64,000 bases of DNA. It comes from Rhabditoides inermis. Its lineage: Eukaryota; Nematoda; Chromadorea; Rhabditida; Rhabditidae. Location of the stretch: assembly GCA_963966185.1 (NCBI GenBank), contig CAWZYM010000183.1, positions 270,501 to 334,500 of the forward strand, given 5' to 3'. Numbering within the stretch: position 1 is the stretch's first letter; each line of letters begins with the position of its first letter. A program made the translations under genes and the position numbers. This document shows, one piece after another, positions 40,440 through 49,987 of this stretch. The notes beneath the pieces were generated by a model. That model ran no database searches and had not been told where the DNA came from. It saw nothing but the letters and a program-made list of their open reading frames with translations.

Positions 40440-43115
40440 TTATTGGCATCTTTGTTTAAAAGTTGACTTCATAGTGCAACATCTGAATATTCGTATGATT
40501 TCTCCATGCAAACAATTCATAGCAATGCTTGACTTGATATTACTTTCGTAGTGTGGGTATCTGATGACATCGAACGAGTAATCATCTGTTTTATTGTATA
40601 GTTCTGTTGTTATTGAATTATGTTCCATTTTGATGTTCAAATCTAAGAATTCCGTTTCTTTGTTCTGTGTACTAGTTTGTTCAAGAGTCAGAGAGTTGTG
40701 ATATATTTCGCTATTTATTTTAGAAACAATAGTGGAATTGTTCCTGTATATGATTAGAATATCATCCATGTATCTGCATATTTTTGACTGAGTATTTCGG
40801 AAATATTCCGAGTTTCGCATTACGTAAGTGTATTCCATGAAGGATAGTGTCAAATCGGCTAGAAGAGGTGAACAATTATTACCTTGAGGGATACCGGATA
40901 TTTGTTTGAAAATTAATCCTCCATAGAGAGCATAACTGTTTTTCAATATATATTCGAGCATAAATTTAATGTCACTTATATCATATGAATTTCCCGACTT
41001 TGTATCTGTAGCGCTGTAATAAACTTTCTTGTATCCAACCACAATGAACTCTTTTTTGCTGTTCTTGAAACATAGATCAATCAATCCGAAGATATTTTTG
41101 ATAACGGATTCGTGCAGTAAGTTTGTGAAAAGGCTACTGAAGTCCGCAGAAAACAGATTGAATTGACTAGGCTCTTTTATCGAATTGCACATTTCAAGAA
41201 CTTGCAAGCTGTTATTTATGGACCAGATAGGATTAATATTTGTGCGCTGTGTTATTGATTTACAATAATTAATGAAATGGTGTTTTAAAAAGGTGAGTAT
41301 TTTTTGCATTTCTAGTGAAACTGGTTTTAAACTGCTGTTAAAAGCTCCGGTTATGAAACGAAACTTTACTGGGTTTTTGTGCATTTTTGGTATAGCATAG
41401 ATTTTCGGTAGAGCTTTATCATTTACATCTGTTGTTAACTTCAGTGATTTAGTTGTTATCAGATGTCTGTTAATAATCTCGTCTCCTTTTTCATTCTGGT
41501 AGATAGTGTAAGTTGGATTCGAATTGTTGGTTGTGTTTGTGATATGATCATATCCTAATTCTTTGTTCATAATTTGTAAATATAGTTTTTTGCACGTGAT
41601 AGCATAATTTCCAGAAGCTTTGTCCACACATGTGATTACAAATTGGTCTTGCAACGTTTTCAATTCTAGTGGCATTCTCTTTTCGTTTATAAAATTAGGT
41701 TTGCAAACTTCACATCGTTTCAAAAGTTTTGTTTTTATTTTGTTTTCAATATCCATAACTATGTTGCCGGGTATTTTATATATAGTCGATAGCTTTTCTA
41801 GGTGTTCTGTAACTAATTGCAATAGATCTGTGGTAATTTCTTCATCGTTTACAGATTTAGGAGATCGATATTTTGTTCCGTTCAGAATAATATTTCTCAG
41901 ATCATTACTTTGTATCATATTAGCATTTCCAGTAACAATGTGTTTATAGTGCGAGTCTATGAACGATGGATAGTGGTTACAGTAACAGGCCGATGACAGT
42001 ATTCTTTTAATTTGGCCAGTAGTCAAATTGCGTAGGAATTTATTGTAGTTCATAATTTGTGTGCTATCTGGCAAATCATAAGTGTATAAAATTCTTGTTT
42101 TATAGTGTTTCTCATCCGTTGTTTTGAAGTAAGTATTTATTGATCTGTTTATTAACTTGGCTAAATTGATTTCTTCCATGAATTTACCATAATATTGTAT
42201 TTTCAGATTGTGATATTTCTGCGGTAGGATTTCGTTCATTTTCTTTGAAACTAGTGACTTAGCAATTATACAGAAAACTTTGAGTTGAAGAGATTTACTC
42301 AGAAGGTTATAGGTTTCGTCGTTCACCATGTAATCCAAGAGATTTTCTATTGCATGTTTGTTAAGCGAATTGTAGTATTGATATAGTTGTTTTCCTTCGA
42401 GGGTTTCCACTGCACTTAGAATTGTAGAATTTGTCATCGTATTTTTGTAAGCAGGGATACTCCTTCTTCTTTTTCCTCGATATTTATGTTTATTTCTAGA
42501 GTTCGATATTTTAAGGCTAGTGAATGGATTATTTTCTATTTTACATTTATGAAAGTCAATAACTGAGATATTTCCAAAAGTTTTGATTTGATCATTCAGT
42601 CCAAGCGGATATGCAGATTTAATCAAGTTTATCCAGAAGTGCTCTTTTTGCAATCTCACTTCAGTGACACAATTTTCTGACTGATTATCCAAGATAGTGA
42701 TTTTGAATTCTTCGCAATCATGATCTGAGAGTTTGAAATGTTTGCTAAGAAAAGTGTTTAACTTGTTGGTTTTGAAACTATTCCTATGCGCGGACATTCT
42801 TTGTTTGAGTGTTTGTTTAGTTTCACCGACATATTGCATGTTGCATTTATTGCATGTTATTAGGTAAACTAAGTTCTTTGAGAGACAATTAGCATCATTT
42901 GATTTGAATGTAGGTATAGTCATTGAAGTGCATGAACTTGTTGTTTGTGATTTGAATTCTATTTTCGGACAAATAACACATCGTTTGTTATCACATCGTT
43001 TTCCAGTAAAAACTGTGTTTCCGGGAAGATCAGCCGTTGTTTGCTTTCTATCTGTCTGCACACGTTGAATTTCCTTAAGTAAGTAGTATGGTTTATCGTT
43101 GTTTTTGTACAGCAT
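40440..43115 (-). CDS. Penelope-like retroelement protein: N-terminal GIY-YIG nuclease plus reverse transcriptase
   Basis: One uninterrupted frame of 891 codons. Cys cluster CDNKRCVIC at residues 41-49. GIY-YIG nuclease from about 81: VYLITCNKC (83-91), QYVGETKQTLKQRM (94-107), with the downstream Glu/His-type region to about 175. Reverse transcriptase from about 560: LPKIYAIPKMHKNP, FSADFSSLFTNL, SGIPQGNNCSPL (740), YMDD (782-785), FLDLNI. Having the nuclease before the polymerase is the permuted order reported for Naiad/Chlamys-type Penelope-like elements; classical Penelope has it after. The frame stops at a TAA after KQRCQ, where the second copy reads CAA and continues about 55 codons, so this copy has a premature stop in its C-terminal end. 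The long intact frame implies recent activity. Introns are not seen. Confidence 0.87.
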   Translation of the reverse strand: MLYKNNDKPYYLLKEIQRVQTDRKQTTADLPGNTVFTGKRCDNKRCVICPKIEFKSQTTSSCTSMTIPTFKSNDANCLSKNLVYLITCNKCNMQYVGETKQTLKQRMSAHRNSFKTNKLNTFLSKHFKLSDHDCEEFKITILDNQSENCVTEVRLQKEHFWINLIKSAYPLGLNDQIKTFGNISVIDFHKCKIENNPFTSLKISNSRNKHKYRGKRRRSIPAYKNTMTNSTILSAVETLEGKQLYQYYNSLNKHAIENLLDYMVNDETYNLLSKSLQLKVFCIIAKSLVSKKMNEILPQKYHNLKIQYYGKFMEEINLAKLINRSINTYFKTTDEKHYKTRILYTYDLPDSTQIMNYNKFLRNLTTGQIKRILSSACYCNHYPSFIDSHYKHIVTGNANMIQSNDLRNIILNGTKYRSPKSVNDEEITTDLLQLVTEHLEKLSTIYKIPGNIVMDIENKIKTKLLKRCEVCKPNFINEKRMPLELKTLQDQFVITCVDKASGNYAITCKKLYLQIMNKELGYDHITNTTNNSNPTYTIYQNEKGDEIINRHLITTKSLKLTTDVNDKALPKIYAIPKMHKNPVKFRFITGAFNSSLKPVSLEMQKILTFLKHHFINYCKSITQRTNINPIWSINNSLQVLEMCNSIKEPSQFNLFSADFSSLFTNLLHESVIKNIFGLIDLCFKNSKKEFIVVGYKKVYYSATDTKSGNSYDISDIKFMLEYILKNSYALYGGLIFKQISGIPQGNNCSPLLADLTLSFMEYTYVMRNSEYFRNTQSKICRYMDDILIIYRNNSTIVSKINSEIYHNSLTLEQTSTQNKETEFLDLNIKMEHNSITTELYNKTDDYSFDVIRYPHYESNIKSSIAMNCLHGEIIRIFRCCTMKSTFKQRCQ

Positions 43116-43735
43116 TTAGAGGCAGCTGCGCCTGTTTTTGGGTAAAGGGTGAGAGTGGAACTGGGGAATACAAGAGTATTTCATGAGTATTGTGTGAGGC
43201 CAGGACCTGTCATCCCACCTTACAGCAATGGCAGTGAGTACCAACTCTCGTGCATCAGCGGGGTGTCTGCCCCATCCCACTGCCAACCTGAGTTCGGGGT
43301 GGGACCGCTTTGTTGGTCAACACCAGAGTTTAACCTCTCTTTCGTTACTGTAGACTCTGGGTAGCATGAGTGATCACATGAGTGATGTGTTTGTAGTCTG
43401 ATGGGTCACAAGAGGTTGGGTGGTGTGTTGGCGGCGGAGAGAGAGGCGAGTGATCGACCGCGAGTGTTCTTTGATCCCGCTGCCCACACCGATTGTTCGC
43501 TTGAGTGTTCATCGTGATGTGCTTTGCGCTCCAACCTGCCAACCGGCAAGCACATCTAGTGTTCATTGATTGGTGCAAGAGGAGATCCGAGGATCAGTGT
43601 TCACAGACTTGGGTCATAGTGCGACTTATATCAGTCACTTAGTGTTCGCGCGTACAAACAGACTAATTTGTGCAGGAAAAGGCGTTGTAGACATGAAATG
43701 GTTCGGAAACATATTGGTTTGTGTGTTTGTGCGTA
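43116..43735. other. Upstream flank of Penelope-like element
   Basis: May include its 5' untranslated part. Open frames at 43,149-43,364 (+) and 43,345-43,578 (-) have no motif. No terminal repeat boundary could be set. Confidence 0.4.
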
Positions 43736-43738
43736 TTA

Positions 43739-43945
43739 AGCAGCTATTATGTTCACAAAAATACAAAATAAAATATGAAAAAAACGTGAAAAAAACGTGA
43801 AAAAATGTGAAAAAACGTGAAAAAAATGCGTACAAATAATGTAAAAAAAATAAAATTTTCTGTAATTTTGAAATTTCTTTGTGGGTCCCAACACGAAGGG
43901 AATGATTGCAAATATGGTACTGTGCGCGTTTTTTCATGACGTCAT
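43739..43945 (+). repeat. Harbinger left terminal inverted repeat
   Basis: Contains stacked GTGAAAAAAC units and GGGTCCCAACACGAAGGG; reverse complement at about 47,350-47,561, which differs by small length changes in A/T runs. Confidence 0.88.
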
Positions 43946-44305
43946 GACGTTCATTACTTCATGTCTCTTAATAGATTTTTTTTCCTGTTTTCTATTATTT
44001 GATTTTATTCGATTACATGGTATCAATATTTTTTATTAAAGCATTTGTTAAGATGGCGTCGTAGATTTCTCTATGTGCTCGACAGCCTATGGCTGCACGG
44101 CTTGGACTACATCATCGACACACTCAAGGTGGGCATTCTATTTTTTTGGTGAATACATTGACGTTGTAGTTTGTCACCTCGCTCATCGACCATAGTGCTA
44201 CATCATTGCCCACATTGACTACCACATTGGCTTCCTTTTTATCATCGACACACTCAACACCGTGGGTATTCCTCTTTTTTTATGATTACATTTTTTTGTA
44301 GGATC

Positions 44306-45526
44306 ATGTTGCAATTACTAGAGGAACGCCAGAGGATTCTCGAGATGCTCGTGAGAGCACGTTCTACCCGGATCCATAATTACAACCTCACAACGCAGGC
44401 ACGAATTTTACAGTCAGGTGTACCAAGATGGAGACAGGACGATCGCCTGATGAAGGTAATTTTTTTTGAATATGTTTATTTATAACAAAAAAGTTCAGGC
44501 AGAAACTGGGCTCACTATCACTCAATTTGAGTGGTTATTAGCACGAGTGAAGGATGTTATCGACGAGCCTCGACCATCTTCCTTGAGCATTCCGATCGAG
44601 ACGAGGTTCGGAGCGTACATGTACTTTCTTCGCACAGGTAAATGACTTTTTTGACACGTTGTATATTCAGTCAGTACATTGCAGGTTCTACTCAAGGAGC
44701 TGTTGCCCGGAAATTTGGAATTTCTCAGTCTTCCATTTCCAATATTATTTCACATATTTCGAATGCCCTTTGTATTGTACTTAAGGATTTCGTATTCCTA
44801 CCCCGTAGTAGCGATGAATGGATTTCGATATCCGATAGATACTTCGATTTATATAATGTACCCAATGTGCTAGGGTCGGCAGATGGAAAGCATGTACGAG
44901 TTGTAAAATATTGTAAGTCCGGATCAACCTACTATTGTTATAAGCAATTTTTCTCGATTATTTTGTTTATCATATGTGACGGCGACGGCCGTATATTGTA
45001 TTATGACATTGGTAGAGAAGGGTCAGTGTCGGATGGAAACGTTTATCATAATTCTCATTTTAATACAAAATTACTCAACAATTCGTTAGGTTTGCCACCG
45101 GATACCCCCTTCCCTGGCCATGTCCACCCTTCTCCTCACTTTTTCCTAGGAGATGGTGCGTTTGCGTTGTCGACACGCATCCAAAAGCCTTTCCCCGGTG
45201 AATTCCTGTCTGACTTAGACAGGAATTTTAACGTTTGTCTTTCCTCTGCCCGTAACAAGGTGGAACACGTATTCGGACACCTAGTGAAACGCTTCCGTAT
45301 TTATTCTACTCCTCTGCATCTCAATTATGCTACTGCTGTAGACGTTATTACTACCACATGTCTCCTCCACAATTATCTTTTACATTGTAACTATGAACTG
45401 CCCTACCCTATTACTCGACCCTCTATTGTTCCTTCCCCATGGTATCCTCACACTTTCCGCGGTGATGGATCTGATTTACGCGACTCTTTGAAATTGTATT
45501 TGTGGCAAACGAATAAAAGAATTTGA
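44306..45526 (+). CDS. PIF/Harbinger DDE transposase
   Basis: Exons 44306-44455 (ATG at 44306), 44499-44637, 44685-45526 (TGA), all in phase. N-terminal helix-turn-helix: AVARKFGISQSSISNIISHI. Catalytic DDE_4 residues: Asp in GSADGKHVRV, Asp in FLGDGAFAL, Glu in RNKVEHVFGHLVKRF. The C-terminal CLLHNYLL is typical of the family. Catalyses excision and insertion at 3-bp TWA sites in the nucleus. A further 5' exon near 44,044-44,130 (DSLWLHGLDYIIDTLK, followed by a GTGGGC donor) is possible but not proven. Confidence 0.92.
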
Positions 45527-45616
45527 ACAAACTGTCTTTATATTAATATAACCCAAACAAAATAACAACAATTCATTCAATAATAACAACAACTGAAGTG
45601 AGTCATAATGAGGAAG

Positions 45617-47271
45617 TTATTGAGAGTTCATAATGAGGAACTCGTTGAGTGTCGCCAAATCCGTGTCCATCTGGATGTGCTGGGTGGAGTTATGATCCCA
45701 TTGCTGCTCATCGGTACCCGCATGCCACCCGCGGGCCGCCGCAGATTCAAGATGCCCTGTAATAAAATATTATTATTATTTAAACAAAAATTGAATAAAA
45801 AAACTCACACGTTTGGAGGTCCGACGAAGTAGGTGAATAGATTGGATCAACCGCCGGATCGACATCGTCCTTGGATCTACGACCGCTGTGTGTGTGACTT
45901 CTTGAGCGTCGGCTACGACTGCGACTCCTTGCGCGACGGCTGCGGCTCCTCGAACTACGGCTGCGGCTGCGCGAACGGCGGCTCCGACTCCTCGAACGGC
46001 GGCTGCGACTCCTCGAACGACGGCTGCGACGACGGCTGCGACTGCGACTCCGACGGCTGCGACTGCGACTCCGACGGCTGCGACTCCTTGCGCGACGGCT
46101 GCGGGTTCTCGAACGACGGCTGCGGCTGCGCGAACGACGGCTGCGGCTGCGCGAACGTGAACGGCTCCGACGCGACAAACTGTAACATGTAGAAATTATG
46201 ACAATTTCACAACTGAATTAACAAACCGTGCGGAATAGCAAAGCATACGAGTCCTGAACTCCGCCTTCTCAGCCTCAGGAATGTTTACGTAGATGCTGTG
46301 CAAACCATCAGAAAACGTCACCCAGTCCTGTGACGAACACTTTCCAGCCTTCTTGATCTCGTCAATCTTATCCGCATTGTCTTTCAACTGCTGCATCAAA
46401 TCTGCAAACCCATTAATGAAATAAAACAATTTATAACCGGATCATAATGAATCAACTCACCCGACTGCGTGTTCTTGCGACCGGGTCGCATCTTCTTCCT
46501 CTTTTCTCCTCCCATCTGGTCAAGGATGTCCGTGCCCTCAACGATGTCCTCAACATCGCCCAGTGCAGGTCCACTTGTCACAACTTTCCGAGAATCGACC
46601 GGAATGTCTAGTAATAGATAGATAATCTGAAAAAATATATACAACTCACCGTTCGTCGTGGTCACTGGAGGCTCTTCAATCGCCGTCTTCGTTAGGACAA
46701 CCTGTTCAGAGTGCCTTCTGGAATGAATAGATGAATCAGATAACTAAATTATTGTAACGCACCCACGAATTGTTACCCGCTTATCCACTACGTCCAGGAA
46801 CCTCAGGGAGTCGTACAAGTACCACTTCCGAACGGCGGATGCTAACAGAACGTGCAGCTCCTTTGCCCCAGAACCAGATTTGGGCCGCTTCTTGGTCTTC
46901 AGCTTGTTGAGGCGGGCTCTCTCCCGCGGATACAGTTTGACAACATTTCGCCACCACAATGCACCGGACTCACCTATGATGAAATGTCAAATAAGGAAAA
47001 AACACAAATGCATACCGTTATCAGGCTCCAACCCTAACATTCCCTCCAATTGGCTGTAAATCCCTTGACGAACTCGAGACAGACAGAATCCTTCTGCCGT
47101 CTTGTCCCACACGGGACGGCCCACCGTGCCCATAAACGTGCAAGCGTCCACTTCTTTCGTACACGTTTCCTATACATATTATGATAACCAAAAAGTACTA
47201 CAACTAACCTCGTCGGGGGGCTCCTGCACGGGTGTGTACAAACTGAGCCACACATCATACTCTTCAGACAT
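45617..47271 (-). CDS. Harbinger accessory protein, MADF-like N-terminus and RS-rich C-terminus
   Basis: Eight minus-strand exons in phase: 47209-47271 (ATG), 47016-47169, 46763-46973, 46650-46717, 46461-46608, 46227-46401, 45809-46179, 45617-45756 (TAA). Residues about 20-140 (VDACTFMGTVGRPVWDK, LWWRNVVKLYPRERARLNKL) look like a MADF/Myb-SANT DNA-binding fold, the usual partner of Harbinger transposases that binds the element ends and aids nuclear import. The phase across the 46226-46180 intron selects the Arg-Ser frame in the 371-bp exon (about 85 residues of RS/RRS repeats), not the alternative Gln-Pro-Ser frame that is also open. RS tails are otherwise typical of splicing factors. It overlaps nothing on the plus strand and converges with the transposase, 90 bp between stops. 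Confidence 0.78.
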
Positions 47272-47564
47272 ACCTTAAATACCAGATGTAAAAAATGAAC
47301 ACGCAACAACAATCAAAACAAAAATAAAAACAATGTATTGAGACCGTACCAAAGAAATGACGTCATGAAAAAACGCGCACAGTACCATATTTGCAATCAT
47401 TCCCTTCGTGTTGGGACCCACAAAGAAATTTCAAAATTACAGAAAATTATATTTTTTTACATTATTTGTACGCATTTTTTCACGTTTTTTCACATTTTTT
47501 CACGTTTTTTTCACGTTTTTTTCATATTTTATTTTGTATTTTTGTGAACATAATAGCTGCTTTA

Positions 47565-47792
47565 CAATCTTTATAGATAAGATAGTAGAAAAAAGGGGTA
47601 TATGTGGGGTAGTTGCGTCAAAAGACGAATAGAGTCCCATAAGGGACTGGGTGCGTCAAAAGACGTAAAGTTCGTCCCATAAGGGACGCGGGTTGGTCTT
47701 GCGACCAAAGTGTACGAGTAAGATAAGACAGGTCATACTGGGGAGAGGGTAATTTCTCCCCCCGAATCACCCAGCATCACTGCCATATCGAA
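47565..47792. other. Cluster of short hairpins in tandem
   Basis: Two tandem units at 47,615-47,652 and 47,653-47,692, each with a GCGTCAAAAGACG hairpin and a TCCCATAAGGGA hairpin. A further hairpin TTGGTCTTGCGACCAA follows at about 47,694. Between the two units one stem pair changes from A-T to C-G. No gene. Confidence 0.6.
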
Positions 47793-49323
47793 TTACAAGA
47801 AATTCAAAGAAGTAATGCATTGAAAAATCATAGTACACATTCGGTTTCGGTCCCTTCCACCAGACCGAATGTGTAAACCTACCAGCCGGGACCATCATCA
47901 GTGATGAACCGGTAGGCAAGTGTACAAAGTAGTATTACAAGAAAAAAGGGAAAATATTTCTAGAGGGTTATCGATCGTCTACGACGCTTAGGGATAGGGG
48001 TCAACAAAAATTGGGAGCAACCTAACGAGAGAGGGGAATGCGACACGACTGATTTGAGAGCGGCGACTGCGAGTCACATAGACTTTTAGTGCAGATCGGT
48101 AGATCAGACAGAGCGCAGAGAAAGAGGGGATGAGATCAATTCAGTGTGTCAATGAAATGTTTGAATTTATTTTTGGCCTTCAGTTTGTATTTCAATAATA
48201 ATTGTTTATTACTAAGAATAGTTTTTGAAATTTGAAAAGTAATTTTGTGAGAAGTATAACCATTTGCGAGATAAGTTTTGAACAGTTGTTGGCATCTTTG
48301 TTTAAAAGTTGACTTCATAGTGCAACATCTGAATATTCGTATGATTTCTCCATGCAAACAATTCATAGCAATGCTTGACTTGATATTACTTTCGTAGTGT
48401 GGGTATCTGATGACATCGAACGAGTAATCATCTGTTTTATTGTATAGTTCTGTTGTTATTGAATTATGTTCCATTTTGATGTTCAAATCTAAGAATTCCG
48501 TTTCTTTGTTCTGTGTACTAGTTTGTTCAAGAGTCAGAGAGTTGTGATATAGTTCGCTATTTATTTTAGAAACAATAGTGGAATTGTTCCTGTATATGAT
48601 TAGAATATCATCCATGTATCTGCATATTTTTGACTGAGTATTTCGGAAATATTCCGAGTTTCGCATTACGTAAGTGTATTCCATGAAGGATAGTGTCAAA
48701 TCGGCTAGAAGAGGTGAACAATTATTATCTTGAGGGATACCGGATATTTGTTTGAAAATTAATCCTCCATAGAGAGCATAACTGTTTTTCAATATATATT
48801 CGAGCATAAATTTAATGTCACTTATATCATATGAATTTCCCGACTTTGTATCTGTAGCGCTGTAATAAACTTTCTTGTATCCAACCACAATGAACTCTTT
48901 TTTGCTGTTCTTGAAACATAGATCAATCAATCCGAAGATATTTTCGATAACGGATTCGTGCGGTAAGTTTGTGAAAAGGCTACTGAAGTCCGCAGAAAAC
49001 AGATTGAATTGACTAGGCTCTTTTATCGAATTGCACATTTCAAGAACTTGCAAGCTGTTATTTATGGACCAGATAGGATTAATATTTGTGCGCTGTGTTA
49101 TTGATTTACAATAATTAATGAAATGGTGTTTTAAAAAGGTGAGTATTTTTTGCATTTCTAGTGAAACTGGTTTTAAACTGCTGTTAAAAGCTCCGGTTAT
49201 GAAACGAAACTTTACTGGGTTTTTGTGCATTTTTGGTATAGCATAGATTTTCGGTAGAGCTTTATCATTTACATCTGTTGTTAACTTCAGTGATTTAGTT
49301 GTTATCAGATGTCTGTTAATAAT
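47793..49323 (-). pseudogene. Penelope-like element copy 2, 5'-truncated
   Basis: Near-identical to 39,946-41,477. Its upstream end stops within the reverse-transcriptase region (INRHLITTKSL), so the nuclease is absent. The frame runs from there to the stop at 48,136, with an intact C-terminal extension to HFIDTLN that copy 1 has lost. In the polymerase, PQG reads PQD (codon 48,727-48,729, GAT), a change at a core residue, so the enzyme would probably be dead. YMDD is kept. 5' truncation fits target-primed reverse transcription. Confidence 0.85.
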
Positions 49324-49365
49324 AATAAAAAATGTTATCACCGACTTATTTGATAAACGGGTTAA

Positions 49366-49369
49366 TAGA

Positions 49370-49429
<60 letters not shown>
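49366..49429. repeat. (GT)n microsatellite
   Basis: Alternating GT with two TATG breaks, directly next to a TTGATAAACGGGTTAATAGA word that recurs at 53,008. Confidence 0.95.
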
Positions 49430-49987
49430 TAAAATGTTTCATAAATGTTTTTATGTGAATCTCTTCGATGTGGTTAATGATGCGCAGTCGGGGCTATTGA
49501 AGTATGTGCGTTTCTAAGCGATGAAGTCTCGATAATGGAAGGATTTGGAATCGATGTTTTAGAAGGACATGAGATTTATGAAGAGCCAGCGCTCAAATTG
49601 GGATTGGAGAGAAATCTTTTCTAGCATCAACGACATTGAACAATCAGAACCACTTCGATACTTTAAAAAAAACATCTCAACTGTTTGCTCAAAACACAAA
49701 ACTGTCACTGTCAGGTCAAACGCGTACATCTACTGACCCAGTATGTTAGCAATGTACCGAGGGCTCACCACAAGCGAGCTCGGCTACACACAACACAGAT
49801 CGTTTATAGCCCGCGCCAGAGCGATAGCTATCGATCTACCTCGCTTGCAGTTCGAAATACGGTGCCATAACCGTCTGCCTCTCTTGTTTTGCGCGCTATT
49901 GCCGAGAGCTGACTCTCCGTCTTCCTCCGATCTGCCCCACCGCGCGCAACTTGCATAAAAATGTCTATGAGCACACTGCCGACCCAC
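49430..49987. other. No gene recognised
   Basis: Should hold the next downstream exons of the hemicentin-like gene, but none is convincing. Open frames here lack motifs. Confidence 0.4.

Larger units (their letters stand above)
43739..47561 (+). mobile_element. PIF/Harbinger DNA transposon, apparently complete
   Basis: 3,823 bp. Terminal inverted repeats of about 205 bp begin AGCAGCTATTATGTTCAC and mirror at the right end. TTA occurs on both flanks (43,736-43,738 and 47,562-47,564), the 3-bp target typical for Harbinger. It holds two convergent genes, a DDE transposase (+) and an accessory DNA-binding-type protein (-), the standard Harbinger pair. No lesions seen in either, so it may be active. 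Confidence 0.9.

Noticed and set aside
45955..46188. Gln-Pro-Ser-rich minus-strand frame in the Harbinger accessory gene
   Set aside because: Splice phase from the upstream exon (ending in CG, phase 2) leads into the Arg-Ser frame instead.
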